A stretch of 64,000 nt of DNA, taken from positions 248,001 to 312,000 of the forward strand of contig NZ_JPRI01000004.1 of NCBI RefSeq assembly GCF_000737765.1, in the 5' to 3' direction. The notes under the pieces were generated by a model that did no database searches, was not told the DNA's origin, and saw only the letters and a program-made list of their open reading frames with translations. The position numbers and the translations under genes are program-made. Of the stretch, positions 1 through 7,976 are shown one piece after another. The first letter of the stretch is position 1. Each line of letters opens with the position of its first letter. Source of the stretch: Chryseobacterium vrystaatense. Its GTDB lineage: Bacteria; Bacteroidota; Bacteroidia; Flavobacteriales; Weeksellaceae.

Positions 1-124
1 TTCCATCCCATACCATCGGTTGTAGGACTGATGAATGGGTTACCATAGGATCTCCATTATCTTTTAAATTCCATCGATGCCGGTACATGCTCAATAACTG
101 TGTATATTCATCTTTTAATTTCAT
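1..124 (-). CDS. Aminoglycoside/hydroxyurea phosphotransferase-like kinase, N-terminal fragment
   Basis: Only the first 41 codons are inside the window; the frame runs off the left edge. The ATG is at 124-122. The translation contains YRHRWNLKDNGDPMVTHSS followed by a VWDG stretch. This resembles the N-terminus of the APH(6)/hydroxyurea kinase family, where a Trp-rich start and a 'G-P-x-T-x-S' segment precede the first strand of the kinase fold. Family members phosphorylate streptomycin or related hydroxylated compounds, but many chromosomal copies have no proven substrate. The kinase core is not visible, so the call rests on a short N-terminal similarity recognised by eye. Confidence 0.5.
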   Translation of the reverse strand, partial: MKLKDEYTQLLSMYRHRWNLKDNGDPMVTHSSVLQPMVWDG

Positions 125-276
125 AATCAAATTTAACTTTATAAAGATTTAATGCCCGTAGAATATCCTGAAAAAAATTAATACCCCAATAATACACTAT
201 AAAAATTCTACAAATGTACTACCCTTAAAAAAAAATAACATCAACATATGTAAAGTTTTCTTATCATTTAGCAGCC

Positions 277-284
277 TACATTTG
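277..284 (+). promoter_or_regulatory. Bacteroidota -7 box TACATTTG
   Basis: TACATTTG matches the TANNTTTG consensus used by the Bacteroidota primary sigma factor and lies 24 bases before the ATG of the RidA-like gene. No clear TTG -33 box is seen at the usual distance. Confidence 0.5.
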
Positions 285-308
285 CTTTAATAATTTAAGA
301 AAGAGACA

Positions 309-815
309 ATGAAATCTGTACTATTAAGCCTGCCTGCCCTTTGCATGGGATTTCTGGCATTTTCTCAAAATACGGTTAGTAACAATAAACAAACGAGTAT
401 GAATACCATTACCTACAAAAATCCAAAAGCTCTGTTTGATCCTACACCCTATGCTTTTTCTCACGCTGCAACACCTGCTGAATCTGAGGGCAAGTATGTA
501 TTTATCTCCGGGCAAAGTGGAGGAGAAGGACTCAATCATGATCTCTCTAAGGATTTCAGAACCCAGGTTAGAGTCTCATTGCAGAACTTAGAAACTGTAC
601 TTGCAGAATATGGATTAGAAGTCAAAGATGTACTGAAGATTACCATTCTTATTGTAGATCATAACCAGGAAAAACTTAAAATATGGTCAGAAGAAATTCA
701 TAAAGTATGGAAAGGCCATCAGTTTCCGGCAAGTACTTTAATCCCGGTCCCAAAACTGGCACTGGATGATATGCTGATAGAAGTAGATGCTGTCGCTTTT
801 ATGAAAAAAAATTAA
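309..815 (+). CDS. Exported RidA/YjgF-family protein
   Basis: The 168-residue product has a signal peptide ending around residue 19 (LAFSQ) and then a YjgF/YER057c/UK114 fold. Cytosolic RidA hydrolyses reactive enamine/imine intermediates from threonine dehydratase. Visible family features are the 'SGQSGGEG' strand near residue 70, the 'QNLETVLAEYGLEVKDVLKITI' region (residues about 92-115) and the closing 'IEVDAVAFM'. The catalytic Arg of true RidA, normally in a P-A-R segment, is replaced by Ser in FPASTLIP, so imine deaminase activity is doubtful. An export signal is also unusual for this family. The ATG at 309 follows a TACATTTG -7 box. The gene appears monocistronic. Confidence 0.85.
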   Translation: MKSVLLSLPALCMGFLAFSQNTVSNNKQTSMNTITYKNPKALFDPTPYAFSHAATPAESEGKYVFISGQSGGEGLNHDLSKDFRTQVRVSLQNLETVLAEYGLEVKDVLKITILIVDHNQEKLKIWSEEIHKVWKGHQFPASTLIPVPKLALDDMLIEVDAVAFMKKN

Positions 816-1005
816 GCAGGATAAAATTTAATAAAAAATCAGATAAAAATACAGGATTGATAGTGTATATATCAAATAATTATGTAAATTAAAGCTATTC
901 CAGAAAATTGTGAGCACTCATGTTTCAGCTATGATTTTTGAGTATGATTTTTGTATTGGGAACAAGTGGCTTTTGAACGATTGAAGAATATATACACACT
1001 ATCCA

Positions 1006-1596
1006 ATGATTTTTAATGATATCAAATTAAATATTGATGTTAAAGACAGTACCTTTAATGAACTGTATCCCGTCCATATAAAAGAACTGGCAGGCCAGCA
1101 CTGGACCCCAGTTGCCATAGCAAAAATGGCCGCTGAGTATCTTGCCGAAAAGCCCAACAGTAAAATACTGGATATTGGTGCCGGGGTCGGAAAGTTTTGT
1201 CTGGTGGGAGCCGCTTATACAAAAGGAATGTTTTTTGGCGTCGAGCAAAGAGCATCTCTCACCAAAATATCAAAAAAAATAGCCGAGAAACATAAAATTA
1301 CCAATGTGGAATTTATTCATTCCAACATCAATGAAATCTCTTTTTCCGACTATGATGCCTTCTATTTTTTTAATTCTTTTTACGAAAATATAGATACTTT
1401 ATCTTTAATAGACAATACCATACTTCCGGATAAAGACTTATATTTTGCATATTCGGATTATGTAAAAGAACAGCTCGACAAAACTCCTGCAGGGACACGT
1501 CTGGTGACCTATTGGAGCAAGTGGGACGAAGTGCCGGGCAGTTTTAATTTAATCGCAACGGACTGTAATGGATTATTAAACTTTTGGGAAAAATAG
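1006..1596 (+). CDS. Class I SAM-dependent methyltransferase
   Basis: This 196-residue cytosolic protein has a Rossmann methyltransferase core. Motif I is ILDIGAGVGKFC near residues 55-66, followed by an acidic strand end (GVEQR, about residue 80) and NVEFIHSNINE for motif II. DAFYFFNSFYENID (about 118-131) is motif IV. The substrate cannot be told from the sequence. The C-terminal part (TYWSKWDEVPGSFNLIATD) is compatible with a small-molecule or protein methylase. The gene stands alone between the RidA-like gene and an ArsR regulator, with no obvious operon partner. Confidence 0.8.
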   Translation: MIFNDIKLNIDVKDSTFNELYPVHIKELAGQHWTPVAIAKMAAEYLAEKPNSKILDIGAGVGKFCLVGAAYTKGMFFGVEQRASLTKISKKIAEKHKITNVEFIHSNINEISFSDYDAFYFFNSFYENIDTLSLIDNTILPDKDLYFAYSDYVKEQLDKTPAGTRLVTYWSKWDEVPGSFNLIATDCNGLLNFWEK

Positions 1597-1718
1597 AGTT
1601 AAGCTCTATAAAAGCATGAGACTTTTCAATAAAAACTCCCTGAATTTTTCAGAGAAACGAATAATAGCCAAGACCTGATTCTGCATTCCTGAAAGGATCT
1701 TCAAATTTAAAATTCGGT

Positions 1719-1743
1719 ATTTCGGAAAATATCGATATATTTG
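1719..1743 (+). promoter_or_regulatory. ArsR promoter with candidate operator 1
   Basis: TATATTTG at 1736-1743 fits the TANNTTTG -7 consensus. It overlaps the imperfect inverted repeat ATTTCG-N8-CGATAT at 1719-1738. A near copy of this repeat, with the same spacing, occurs before the downstream oxidoreductase gene. Overlap with the -7 box suggests repression by the ArsR protein; this is inference. Confidence 0.5.
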
Positions 1744-1747
1744 TACC

Positions 1748-2053
1748 ATGGAATTAATTATGGTATTTAAAGCACTTAGTAACGAAACCAGAATCAACAT
1801 ACTGATCTGGCTCAAAGAGCCTCATCTGCACTTTCCAGAAGAAGAGTTGAAGGACTACGATGCTCATCTTGGTGTTTGCGTAAGCGATATTACCAAAAAA
1901 GCAGGCTTATCTCCTTCTACAACATCGGACTACCTGAGTTTGCTGCAAAAATGCGGACTTATCGAGGCTACCCGTTCAGGGCAGTGGACGTATTACAAGC
2001 GTAAAGAAGGCGCAATTGAGACGCTGAACCAATTAATCCAAAAAGTGTTTTAA
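1748..2053 (+). CDS. ArsR-family winged-helix transcriptional regulator
   Basis: A 101-residue regulator with the ArsR winged-helix pattern: FKALSNETRINILIWL (residues about 7-22), then the recognition helix in LSPSTTSDYLSLLQKCGLI (about 57-75) and the wing ATRSGQWTYYKR. No obvious metal-binding Cys/His cluster is seen apart from a single GVCVSD Cys, so it may sense a small organic molecule rather than a metal. The -7 box ends 5 bases before this ATG, so the message is either leaderless or starts at the second ATG (1760, MVFKALSNE). It sits 43 bases before an MDR oxidoreductase gene, probably its target. Confidence 0.88.
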   Translation: MELIMVFKALSNETRINILIWLKEPHLHFPEEELKDYDAHLGVCVSDITKKAGLSPSTTSDYLSLLQKCGLIEATRSGQWTYYKRKEGAIETLNQLIQKVF

Positions 2054-2068
2054 ACTTTTTAATCAATC

Positions 2069-2088
2069 ATTTCGAAAATAAGCGAAAT
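2069..2088 (+). promoter_or_regulatory. Candidate operator 2, perfect inverted repeat
   Basis: ATTTCG-N8-CGAAAT lies in the 43-base gap between the ArsR gene and the oxidoreductase gene. It matches operator 1 (1719-1738) at 15 of 20 positions with identical half-site spacing. The simplest reading is a second binding site for the ArsR protein. Confidence 0.45.
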
Positions 2089-2096
2089 ATCTAATT

Positions 2097-3059
2097 ATGA
2101 AAGCAATTGTCATTAAAAATTATGGAGGACCGGAAGTCCTTCAGCTAGAGAAAGTTCCGACACCTTTGATCACCGATCCTTCCCAGGTACTGGTAAAGGT
2201 AAAAGCTACCTCCGTAAATCCACTTGATTACCAGGTAATAAGGGGTGATTATGAAGCATTTTTTGATCTGCCCATTATCACAGGTCATGATGTTTCAGGA
2301 GAAATTATAGCAGTGGGCGACGCCGTAAAAAATTGGCAACCCGGGGATAAAGTGTATTATTCTCCACGTTTTGGAGGAACAGGCAGCTATGCTGAATATC
2401 ATCTTACAGACCAATCGTCCCTGTCAAGAATGCCGGATAATCTTAGCTACGAGGAAGCGGCATCTGTTCCTCTTATCGGAGGAACAGTGTGGGAAATGCT
2501 TGTGGTAAGGGCCCAGCTGAAAAAAGGGGAGACCATTCTCATTCTTGGAGGGGCAGGAGGCATTGGCACCCTTGCGATACAGGTTGCCAAATCCCTGGGT
2601 GCTTTTGTATACACGACAGGGCAAAGTATTTTACATGAAAAACTTCAGAATCTTGGAGCAGATGTAGTGATCGATCATCATCAAAAAAACTATATTCAAG
2701 AGATACAGGCTCATACAGAGGGGAGAGGGGTAGATGTAATTATTGATACCATAGGAGGCAGCACATTATCGGACGGTCCGCTGGCCTTAGCCGGTTATGG
2801 AAGAATTGTAACGCTGGTTGATATTCCACAGCCTCAAAATCTGATCCATGCCTGGGAAAAAAATGCAACCTATCATTTCGTTTTTACCCGACAAAGCCGT
2901 GATGAACTTCATCATATTACCCAATTAATTGAAGCAGGAAAGGTAAAACCCATTATAGACACTATATATCCCATCGAAGACGTTAAAAATGCGCATCAAA
3001 GATTGCAGGATACGAAAAGAGAAAGACCTTTATTTGGAAAAATTGTCCTGTCATTGTAA
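2097..3059 (+). CDS. MDR-superfamily NADP-dependent oxidoreductase (quinone reductase type)
   Basis: A 320-residue medium-chain dehydrogenase/reductase. An N-terminal GroES-like domain (about 1-120, with GHDVSGEIIAVG and QPGDKVYY) is followed by a Rossmann domain with the glycine motif LGGAGGIGTLAIQVAK (about 150-165). The catalytic zinc ligands and the four-Cys structural zinc lobe of classical alcohol dehydrogenases are absent, so it belongs to the zinc-free quinone oxidoreductase branch. Such enzymes reduce quinones or enones with NADPH. Pairing with an ArsR regulator and shared inverted repeats suggest induction by an electrophile; this is inference. Confidence 0.88.
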   Translation: MKAIVIKNYGGPEVLQLEKVPTPLITDPSQVLVKVKATSVNPLDYQVIRGDYEAFFDLPIITGHDVSGEIIAVGDAVKNWQPGDKVYYSPRFGGTGSYAEYHLTDQSSLSRMPDNLSYEEAASVPLIGGTVWEMLVVRAQLKKGETILILGGAGGIGTLAIQVAKSLGAFVYTTGQSILHEKLQNLGADVVIDHHQKNYIQEIQAHTEGRGVDVIIDTIGGSTLSDGPLALAGYGRIVTLVDIPQPQNLIHAWEKNATYHFVFTRQSRDELHHITQLIEAGKVKPIIDTIYPIEDVKNAHQRLQDTKRERPLFGKIVLSL

Positions 3060-3099
3060 TGCAATCCGTAAATTTGGATGTTTTATGATATAATAATTT

Positions 3100-3837
3100 A
3101 TGAATATGGAGAATCCAATTGATCTTTACGACAATTTCTTTTTTTCAAAGAAATTCGAATGTGGCATTTTTCAATTGAAAAATGGAAAAGTATTCCACGT
3201 GAAAAAAGATGCTATTGAAGAGCTTGATATTACGGAAATTATTGATTCAGAGAATGATCAGGTGCGTTATTTCAAATGTATTGAAGGCGAAAAAAAGTGG
3301 GGAATTATTCATATCTCCGGACATGAAATAATTCCTCCAATTTACGATTATATATCACCGTTAATTGAAGATAGATTTTACAAAATTTTCAATGGTGATT
3401 ATTCATGGAAGTTTGATGAGCACTCATTTCAATATTTTGCAGAACACATCGATACCCATTCCTGGAATGGAGACCGTTATATTGGCGAATTATCAACCGG
3501 ACAATGGGGCCTGGTTGAAATTAGTGGTGTAAATTGCACCGTTTTAATTGCTCCTGAATTTCAATGGCTGATTTTAATTGACCGAAAAATTGTTTGTTGT
3601 AATGTTGGAGGAAGCCTCATAAAATGGTATGATGGAGATGATAAAGAAGAATATCTTCAAACTTTTGGAGGACTGTGGAAAGTTATTGAAGCTTCAAAAT
3701 GGCATCGCCGAACAGAAACCGGACTTGGGGAATTTAGTGAAGTATTAGAACAGTTCAAATCAGAATATTCCAAACAGTTTACTGAGGAATATACTTATAC
3801 TTATCAGTTTATCTTTGATCCGCAAAAAATCCATTAA
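3100..3837 (+). CDS. WG-repeat-like protein of unknown function
   Basis: A 245-residue soluble, acidic and aromatic-rich protein. Two WG-type segments are visible: KKWGIIHISGHEIIPPIYD (about residues 66-84) and GQWGLVEISG (about 133-142), typical of beta-rich WG repeats. No signal peptide or catalytic motif is recognised. Two starts are possible, at codon 1 (3100) and codon 3 (3106). It follows the MDR oxidoreductase by 40 bases but is functionally unrelated. WG-repeat proteins are common near polymorphic-toxin immunity genes in Bacteroidota, and the next two genes look similar in style. Confidence 0.7.
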   Translation: MNMENPIDLYDNFFFSKKFECGIFQLKNGKVFHVKKDAIEELDITEIIDSENDQVRYFKCIEGEKKWGIIHISGHEIIPPIYDYISPLIEDRFYKIFNGDYSWKFDEHSFQYFAEHIDTHSWNGDRYIGELSTGQWGLVEISGVNCTVLIAPEFQWLILIDRKIVCCNVGGSLIKWYDGDDKEEYLQTFGGLWKVIEASKWHRRTETGLGEFSEVLEQFKSEYSKQFTEEYTYTYQFIFDPQKIH

Positions 3838-3952
3838 TAAAGAGCACAGAGATTCTACGAAAAGTCTTCAATAATATTCAATTTAACATAATATAAATTA
3901 TAAGACTTTTATAATATCGATGGAATAGAGCAAACAACTGCTCCAGAATCGA

Positions 3953-4546
3953 TTATTTTCCAAATTTTTCTTCCAAATACTCTTTAACGACTTCCTGAAA
4001 CTCTTCTTTAGTCATATACTTCTCCAGAAATGTTTCCAGGTTGCCTTCGTTCTCTATTTCCTCAAAATAATTTTCGTGATCCGTACCATATACTGTTGGA
4101 TTATTTTGGTCAGGATCTGTGAGGCATACAAAATAATGATCCGGATATCCGTAAGAATAAAATATACAGATAAATTCCATTTCTGTTCCCTGTACCGTTT
4201 CCCTGATTTCATTTTCCTCTACAAAGCCTTCAAGCTCGCCAAAATCTTTTGAATCTTCTTTAAATGGCGTAAACAGCCAGTCTTTATAAAAATGCTGCCC
4301 GTAAAACTGTTCATGATTTGAAAAATAATGCTCCAGCAGATTGATGTAGAAAACTTCCTTGTCACTGCTGTACAGAACTCTGTTATTCTCGTAGAACTGA
4401 TCTATTCCGTAAACATCCCATTCCTTGTCATATAAATAATTGCTGAATGTCAGGCTTTTCCAGTTCTCCGCGAAGCTTTTTTCTGGGCTTACAGCATCTG
4501 TATTTGCACCTAAAACGTTCAGTCTTTCCAGTATTTTTGTATACAT
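3953..4546 (-). CDS. SUKH-like (SMI1/KNR4-like) protein, possible orphan immunity
   Basis: A 197-residue acidic cytosolic protein. The C-terminal half has the pattern often seen in SUKH proteins: a strand FICIFYSYGYPDHYFV, then NPTVYGTDHENYFEEI and a closing LETFLEKYM helix (about 145-180). SUKH proteins often neutralise polymorphic toxins. No toxin gene is adjacent, so it would be an orphan immunity protein. It shares orientation and a 23-base gap with the gene upstream (4570-5103), suggesting one transcript. The family assignment is by pattern only. Confidence 0.5.
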   Translation of the reverse strand: MYTKILERLNVLGANTDAVSPEKSFAENWKSLTFSNYLYDKEWDVYGIDQFYENNRVLYSSDKEVFYINLLEHYFSNHEQFYGQHFYKDWLFTPFKEDSKDFGELEGFVEENEIRETVQGTEMEFICIFYSYGYPDHYFVCLTDPDQNNPTVYGTDHENYFEEIENEGNLETFLEKYMTKEEFQEVVKEYLEEKFGK

Positions 4547-4569
4547 TATGTTAAATTGAATAGTTTAAC

Positions 4570-5103
4570 TTATTTAAAATCAGTTTGATAATCTCCGGCA
4601 TTCCACAGTTTTTCCGTGGTCTCTTGCTGGCTGTATTCAAAATAATTCCCTTTTTTATCTTTATTTCGCTGGAATAATCTGAGATCATATGTTTTGAAAT
4701 TCAGCTTCAAAAACTGATGATAATAGCCGTTTCCAAAGCATATCCGACTGTAAAACATTGATTTGAAGCTTTCTCCATCAGATATTTCGAAGGTTTTCAT
4801 GCGTCTTACGATTTCGGTCAGTTCATTTTTTGTGATATCCCTTACTGTTTCCGGCTCCGGCAAGGCAATATCAAAGGCTAAATTTTCTGCTCCATCAGCT
4901 TCCCACCACTCCCACAGATTGAATTGGGACATGTCCTTCCCTGTCATTTCATGAAGTTGATGTTCAAGCTTTTTGTAGGCTGTATGATCTTCATCTCCGT
5001 TTTCATCACAATAATCTGTATACTGTAAAATAAGTTTAAGTATTTCAGGATACCGCTTTTCTGCCGTATCATAATCCGGTTCTATTTCTTTTCTTAATTC
5101 CAT
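4570..5103 (-). CDS. Hypothetical acidic protein upstream of the SUKH-like gene
   Basis: I do not recognise this 177-residue protein. It is soluble and highly charged, with an N-terminal helical region (residues 1-60), a WEWWEADGAENLAFDIALPEPE segment in the middle and an aromatic C-terminal half (YYHQFLKLNFKTYDLRLFQ). There is no signal peptide, membrane segment or catalytic motif. The coding frame is clean, starts with ATG and is followed by the SUKH-like gene after 23 bases, so the two are probably co-transcribed. The context fits an immunity or accessory role, which is inference. Confidence 0.6.
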   Translation of the reverse strand: MELRKEIEPDYDTAEKRYPEILKLILQYTDYCDENGDEDHTAYKKLEHQLHEMTGKDMSQFNLWEWWEADGAENLAFDIALPEPETVRDITKNELTEIVRRMKTFEISDGESFKSMFYSRICFGNGYYHQFLKLNFKTYDLRLFQRNKDKKGNYFEYSQQETTEKLWNAGDYQTDFK

Positions 5104-5311
5104 ATCAATGCCCTGAACCGGACTGAATCCGGTGGGTACTAAATTACATCATTTTTAAAAACAGTCCTTAGTCTTTCGCAGATGATTCTACTTCCTGGAG
5201 CGTATTTTTTATAATTCCCAACGGTTCGTTAAAAGTACAAAATCTTGTCACATGACAGCTTTTATTCATCCCAAACATAATACCTTTATCCTAACCAAAA
5301 AATAAAGTAAT

Positions 5312-5707
5312 ATGAAACCTAAAATGATCTGGTCCAATCTGGCTGTAGCCAATCTGGAACGCACGTACAAATTTTATACAGACCTGGGATTTAAACCCAA
5401 TGGCCCACACACTTCCGATCAACTGGTAAGCTTCTTTTTCGGGGAAAAGGATTTTATTATTCATTTCTTTCTAAAACATATCATAGAAGCTAACCTGAAG
5501 CAAATACAATTCTGTGACACAGAGAAAGTAAATGAAATCGTTTTCACTTTATCAGCTGAGACTAAAGATCAGGTAGATGCATGGGCCAAAGAAGTCGAAA
5601 AAGCTGGCGGAACCATTATTTCAGAACCGGAAAGTTTTGGAGATCATTATTATGGTTTTGTATTTGCCGATCCTGATGGTCATAAGTTTAATGTTTTTTA
5701 TATGTAA
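5312..5707 (+). CDS. VOC-family (glyoxalase-fold) protein
   Basis: A 131-residue single vicinal-oxygen-chelate domain pair. The first beta-alpha-beta module starts MIWSNLAVANLERTYKFYTDLGF and the second closes with GFVFADPDGHKFNVFYM. 'ADPDGHKFNVF' is the typical last strand carrying the metal-ligand position. Residues 83-105 (KDQVDAWAKEVEKAGG) form the usual interdomain helix. Such small proteins include dioxygenases, fosfomycin and bleomycin resistance proteins and binding proteins, and the exact role cannot be read here. It is monocistronic and precedes the leader region of the DMT transporter. Confidence 0.8.
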   Translation: MKPKMIWSNLAVANLERTYKFYTDLGFKPNGPHTSDQLVSFFFGEKDFIIHFFLKHIIEANLKQIQFCDTEKVNEIVFTLSAETKDQVDAWAKEVEKAGGTIISEPESFGDHYYGFVFADPDGHKFNVFYM

Positions 5708-5726
5708 GCTTAAAAAATATTTTTCC

Positions 5727-5734
5727 TATATTTG
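5727..5734 (+). promoter_or_regulatory. -7 box TATATTTG of the DMT transporter leader
   Basis: A perfect TANNTTTG match, 17 bases before a tiny open frame (5752-5790) and 170 bases before the transporter ATG. It implies a long 5' leader of roughly 165 bases. Confidence 0.55.
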
Positions 5735-5751
5735 ACTTTCAACATATCAAT

Positions 5752-5790
5752 ATGAACCGAGCGAACTGTTTGCCTCCTCCGGCACCTTAA
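5752..5790 (+). CDS. Possible 12-residue leader peptide with a PPP motif
   Basis: A short open frame encodes MNRANCLPPPAP and then TAA. It begins about 11 bases after the expected transcription start of the TATATTTG promoter and lies in the leader of the DMT transporter. Three consecutive prolines are a known cause of ribosome slowing that EF-P relieves, and the single Cys precedes them. This makes translational attenuation plausible, but such short frames also arise by chance. No conserved RNA structure could be proven by eye. Confidence 0.3.
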   Translation: MNRANCLPPPAP

Positions 5791-5904
5791 TATTTTCAAA
5801 TTAATTTGAAGCGTTCTTATGCCCTTAAAATATAATGGCTGGAATTCTTATGCTTCAGATTCAGACAAAAAAATATTAATTCAAATCTTTACAGTTCATT
5901 CTCA

Positions 5905-6777
5905 ATGAAAAAATCATATGTATTATTGCATCTGGCCGTTATTCTGGCCGGATTTACAGGCGTGTTCGGAAAACTAATCACCCTTAATGAAGGATTACTG
6001 GTCTGGTACAGACTTCTGTTCTCCTCTGTCATTTTATTCTTTATTTTAAAACTGCTGAGAATCCCGTATAAAATTTCCACACAGGAAAAGATCCGTATAA
6101 TTAAAGCTGGGCTGCTCATTACCATGCACTGGCTTTTTTTCTACGCCAGCATCAAATACTCCAATATCTCAATCGGGGTGGTCTGCTACTGTCTCACCAG
6201 TTTTTTTACGGCAGTTTTCAAACCTCTGATTGACCGGGAGAAATTTAAGATCTCAGAACTGCTTCTCAGCACTTTGACTTTGCTGGGGATCAGTCTGATT
6301 TTTCATTTCGATTCCTCTTACCAGCTGGGAATTATTTTAGGGGTTGTTTCTTCGGCTTTAGGAGCGCTTTATACCATTTACAATAACCGTCTGGTAAGAC
6401 ATTTTGACACCAAAGTCATCAACTTTTACCAGATGATTGGCGGAACTTTATGCCTCGGAGCATTAATGCCCGTTTACCTCGCTTTTTTCCCGTCAGATAG
6501 CATAGTACCTGACTTGAAAAACACCGCTTATTTGGGTGTTTTGGCTCTTTTTTGTACTGTGGGACTGTATGTGGCTTTTGCAGAGGTTTTAAAGAAAATT
6601 CCGGCATTCACTGTGAATTTAACCTTCAATCTGGAACCTGTTTATGCCATCATTATAGCTTTTCTCTTTTTTGGAGAAAGCAAAGAAGTTGGACTTCCAT
6701 TTTATATAGGCCTTTCGCTGATTATCACTTCTGTTATTTTACAGACAGTCATTTCAGTGAAGAAAGTACAATACTAA
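5905..6777 (+). CDS. DMT-superfamily (EamA) inner-membrane transporter
   Basis: A 290-residue protein with about ten hydrophobic segments and the duplicated EamA architecture: first repeat about residues 5-130, second about 142-282. Characteristic features are WYRLLFSSVILFFILKLL in the first repeat, and AFTVNLTFNLEPVYAIIIAF followed by FFGES in the second, where EamA proteins keep a Pro in the LEP motif. Family members export amino acids, metabolites or drugs, and the substrate is unknown. The long leader with a small Cys/Pro-containing frame may give post-transcriptional control. A strong hairpin follows the stop. Confidence 0.88.
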   Translation: MKKSYVLLHLAVILAGFTGVFGKLITLNEGLLVWYRLLFSSVILFFILKLLRIPYKISTQEKIRIIKAGLLITMHWLFFYASIKYSNISIGVVCYCLTSFFTAVFKPLIDREKFKISELLLSTLTLLGISLIFHFDSSYQLGIILGVVSSALGALYTIYNNRLVRHFDTKVINFYQMIGGTLCLGALMPVYLAFFPSDSIVPDLKNTAYLGVLALFCTVGLYVAFAEVLKKIPAFTVNLTFNLEPVYAIIIAFLFFGESKEVGLPFYIGLSLIITSVILQTVISVKKVQY

Positions 6778-6805
6778 ATAAAGCTATTGATTCTTTCGAA
6801 ATAAC

Positions 6806-6840
6806 AAACCATGTCAAGGTTCAACCCCCTGACATGGTTT
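6806..6840 (+). terminator. Hairpin terminator after the DMT transporter
   Basis: An 11-base perfect stem, AAACCATGTCA with TGACATGGTTT, encloses a 13-base loop and is followed by ACAAATTTTTACTTT. The rest of the 320-base gap up to the AraC gene is AT-rich and shows no further feature. Confidence 0.7.
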
Positions 6841-7098
6841 ACAAATTTTTACTTTAGCCACAAAAGTTTTTTAAACGCTTTAGCTTCTTAAGTTTAAAGC
6901 GTTGCGTATATAATGAAGTACACTAAAGTTCTTAGATAATCATTGATTTTTCTGCTGAAGTGAACTTATAATGCAGGAAGACATTAGACTTTCTTAAGTG
7001 TTCTCAAGTGTTTAAAACAAACTTTATAATGTTATTTATTAATTCCCCAACTATCTTATTAATTTAATAATTTTATAGAATCAGAATATAGATGTACT

Positions 7099-7911
7099 AT
7101 GGATTACCAAACATTTCAGCCCAATACAGATCTTGCTCCTTTTATAAAATGCTATTGGACTCTTGACAGCCCAAAGGAAGAGATTCCACAATCTCAAACC
7201 ATTGTTCCAGACGGCTGTATGGAAATGATTTTTCATTATGGGGATCTGTACAAACAATATATTGACGGAGCAGCAGTTGTGCAACCCAGAAGCTGTGTTT
7301 TCGGACAGTTAACCCAGCCTTTGAAAATAGAACCCACCGGTATTACAGGCATCTTTTCTATACGTTTTCATCATGAAGGGTTTATTCCGTTTGCTACCAT
7401 TCCTATTAAAGAAATGGATGATCAGGCGGTCTCTCTGGAAACACTGTTTGGCACAGCAGGAACTGAACTTGAAAAACAGGTTATTCTGGCACCAACCATT
7501 CAGGAAAAAATCAATGCTGTTGAAATATTTCTATTGAAAAGACTGAATACAGAAACAGTAGACCGGATTATAAAGTCCACGGTAGACCTGCTTTTGAATG
7601 CTAATGGTCAAATGTCTGTAAATACACTTTCTGAGCAGACGCACATTAACCGCAGACAATTGGAGAGAAAATTTTCTTCTTCTATTGGCCTCAGTCCCAA
7701 ACAGCTCTGCAAAATTATAAGACTTCAGAAGGTTCTCACTCTTCTTTTGAACAAGGAATACACCAATTTTACTACCCTTGCTCATGAGTCAGAATATTAT
7801 GACCAGGCTCATTTTATTAAAGATTTTAAAGAATTTACAGGACTTACTCCCAAAGAATTTTACGGCCATAACCTACAGATGTCTTCGCTGTTTTATAAGA
7901 AAGATTTGTGA
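7099..7911 (+). CDS. AraC-family transcriptional regulator (DUF6597-type N-terminus)
   Basis: A 270-residue regulator. The N-terminal sensor part (about 1-140) begins YQTFQPNTDLAPFIKCYW and contains IVPDGCMEMIFHYGD, the signature of the DUF6597-type domain. The C-terminal half carries the two AraC helix-turn-helix units: LSEQTHINRRQLERKFSSS (about 181-199) and FTTLAHESEYYDQAHFIKDF with FTGLTPKEF (about 227-254). The ligand is unknown. The gene lies 66 bases upstream of a DUF6265 protein in the same direction, which may be its target or merely a neighbour. Confidence 0.9.
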   Translation: MDYQTFQPNTDLAPFIKCYWTLDSPKEEIPQSQTIVPDGCMEMIFHYGDLYKQYIDGAAVVQPRSCVFGQLTQPLKIEPTGITGIFSIRFHHEGFIPFATIPIKEMDDQAVSLETLFGTAGTELEKQVILAPTIQEKINAVEIFLLKRLNTETVDRIIKSTVDLLLNANGQMSVNTLSEQTHINRRQLERKFSSSIGLSPKQLCKIIRLQKVLTLLLNKEYTNFTTLAHESEYYDQAHFIKDFKEFTGLTPKEFYGHNLQMSSLFYKKDL

Positions 7912-7976
7912 TGTCGCATTTTTACAATTTTGATGCTTCACTTATGATGAATTTTGTGATTATAAAATAAACCATA

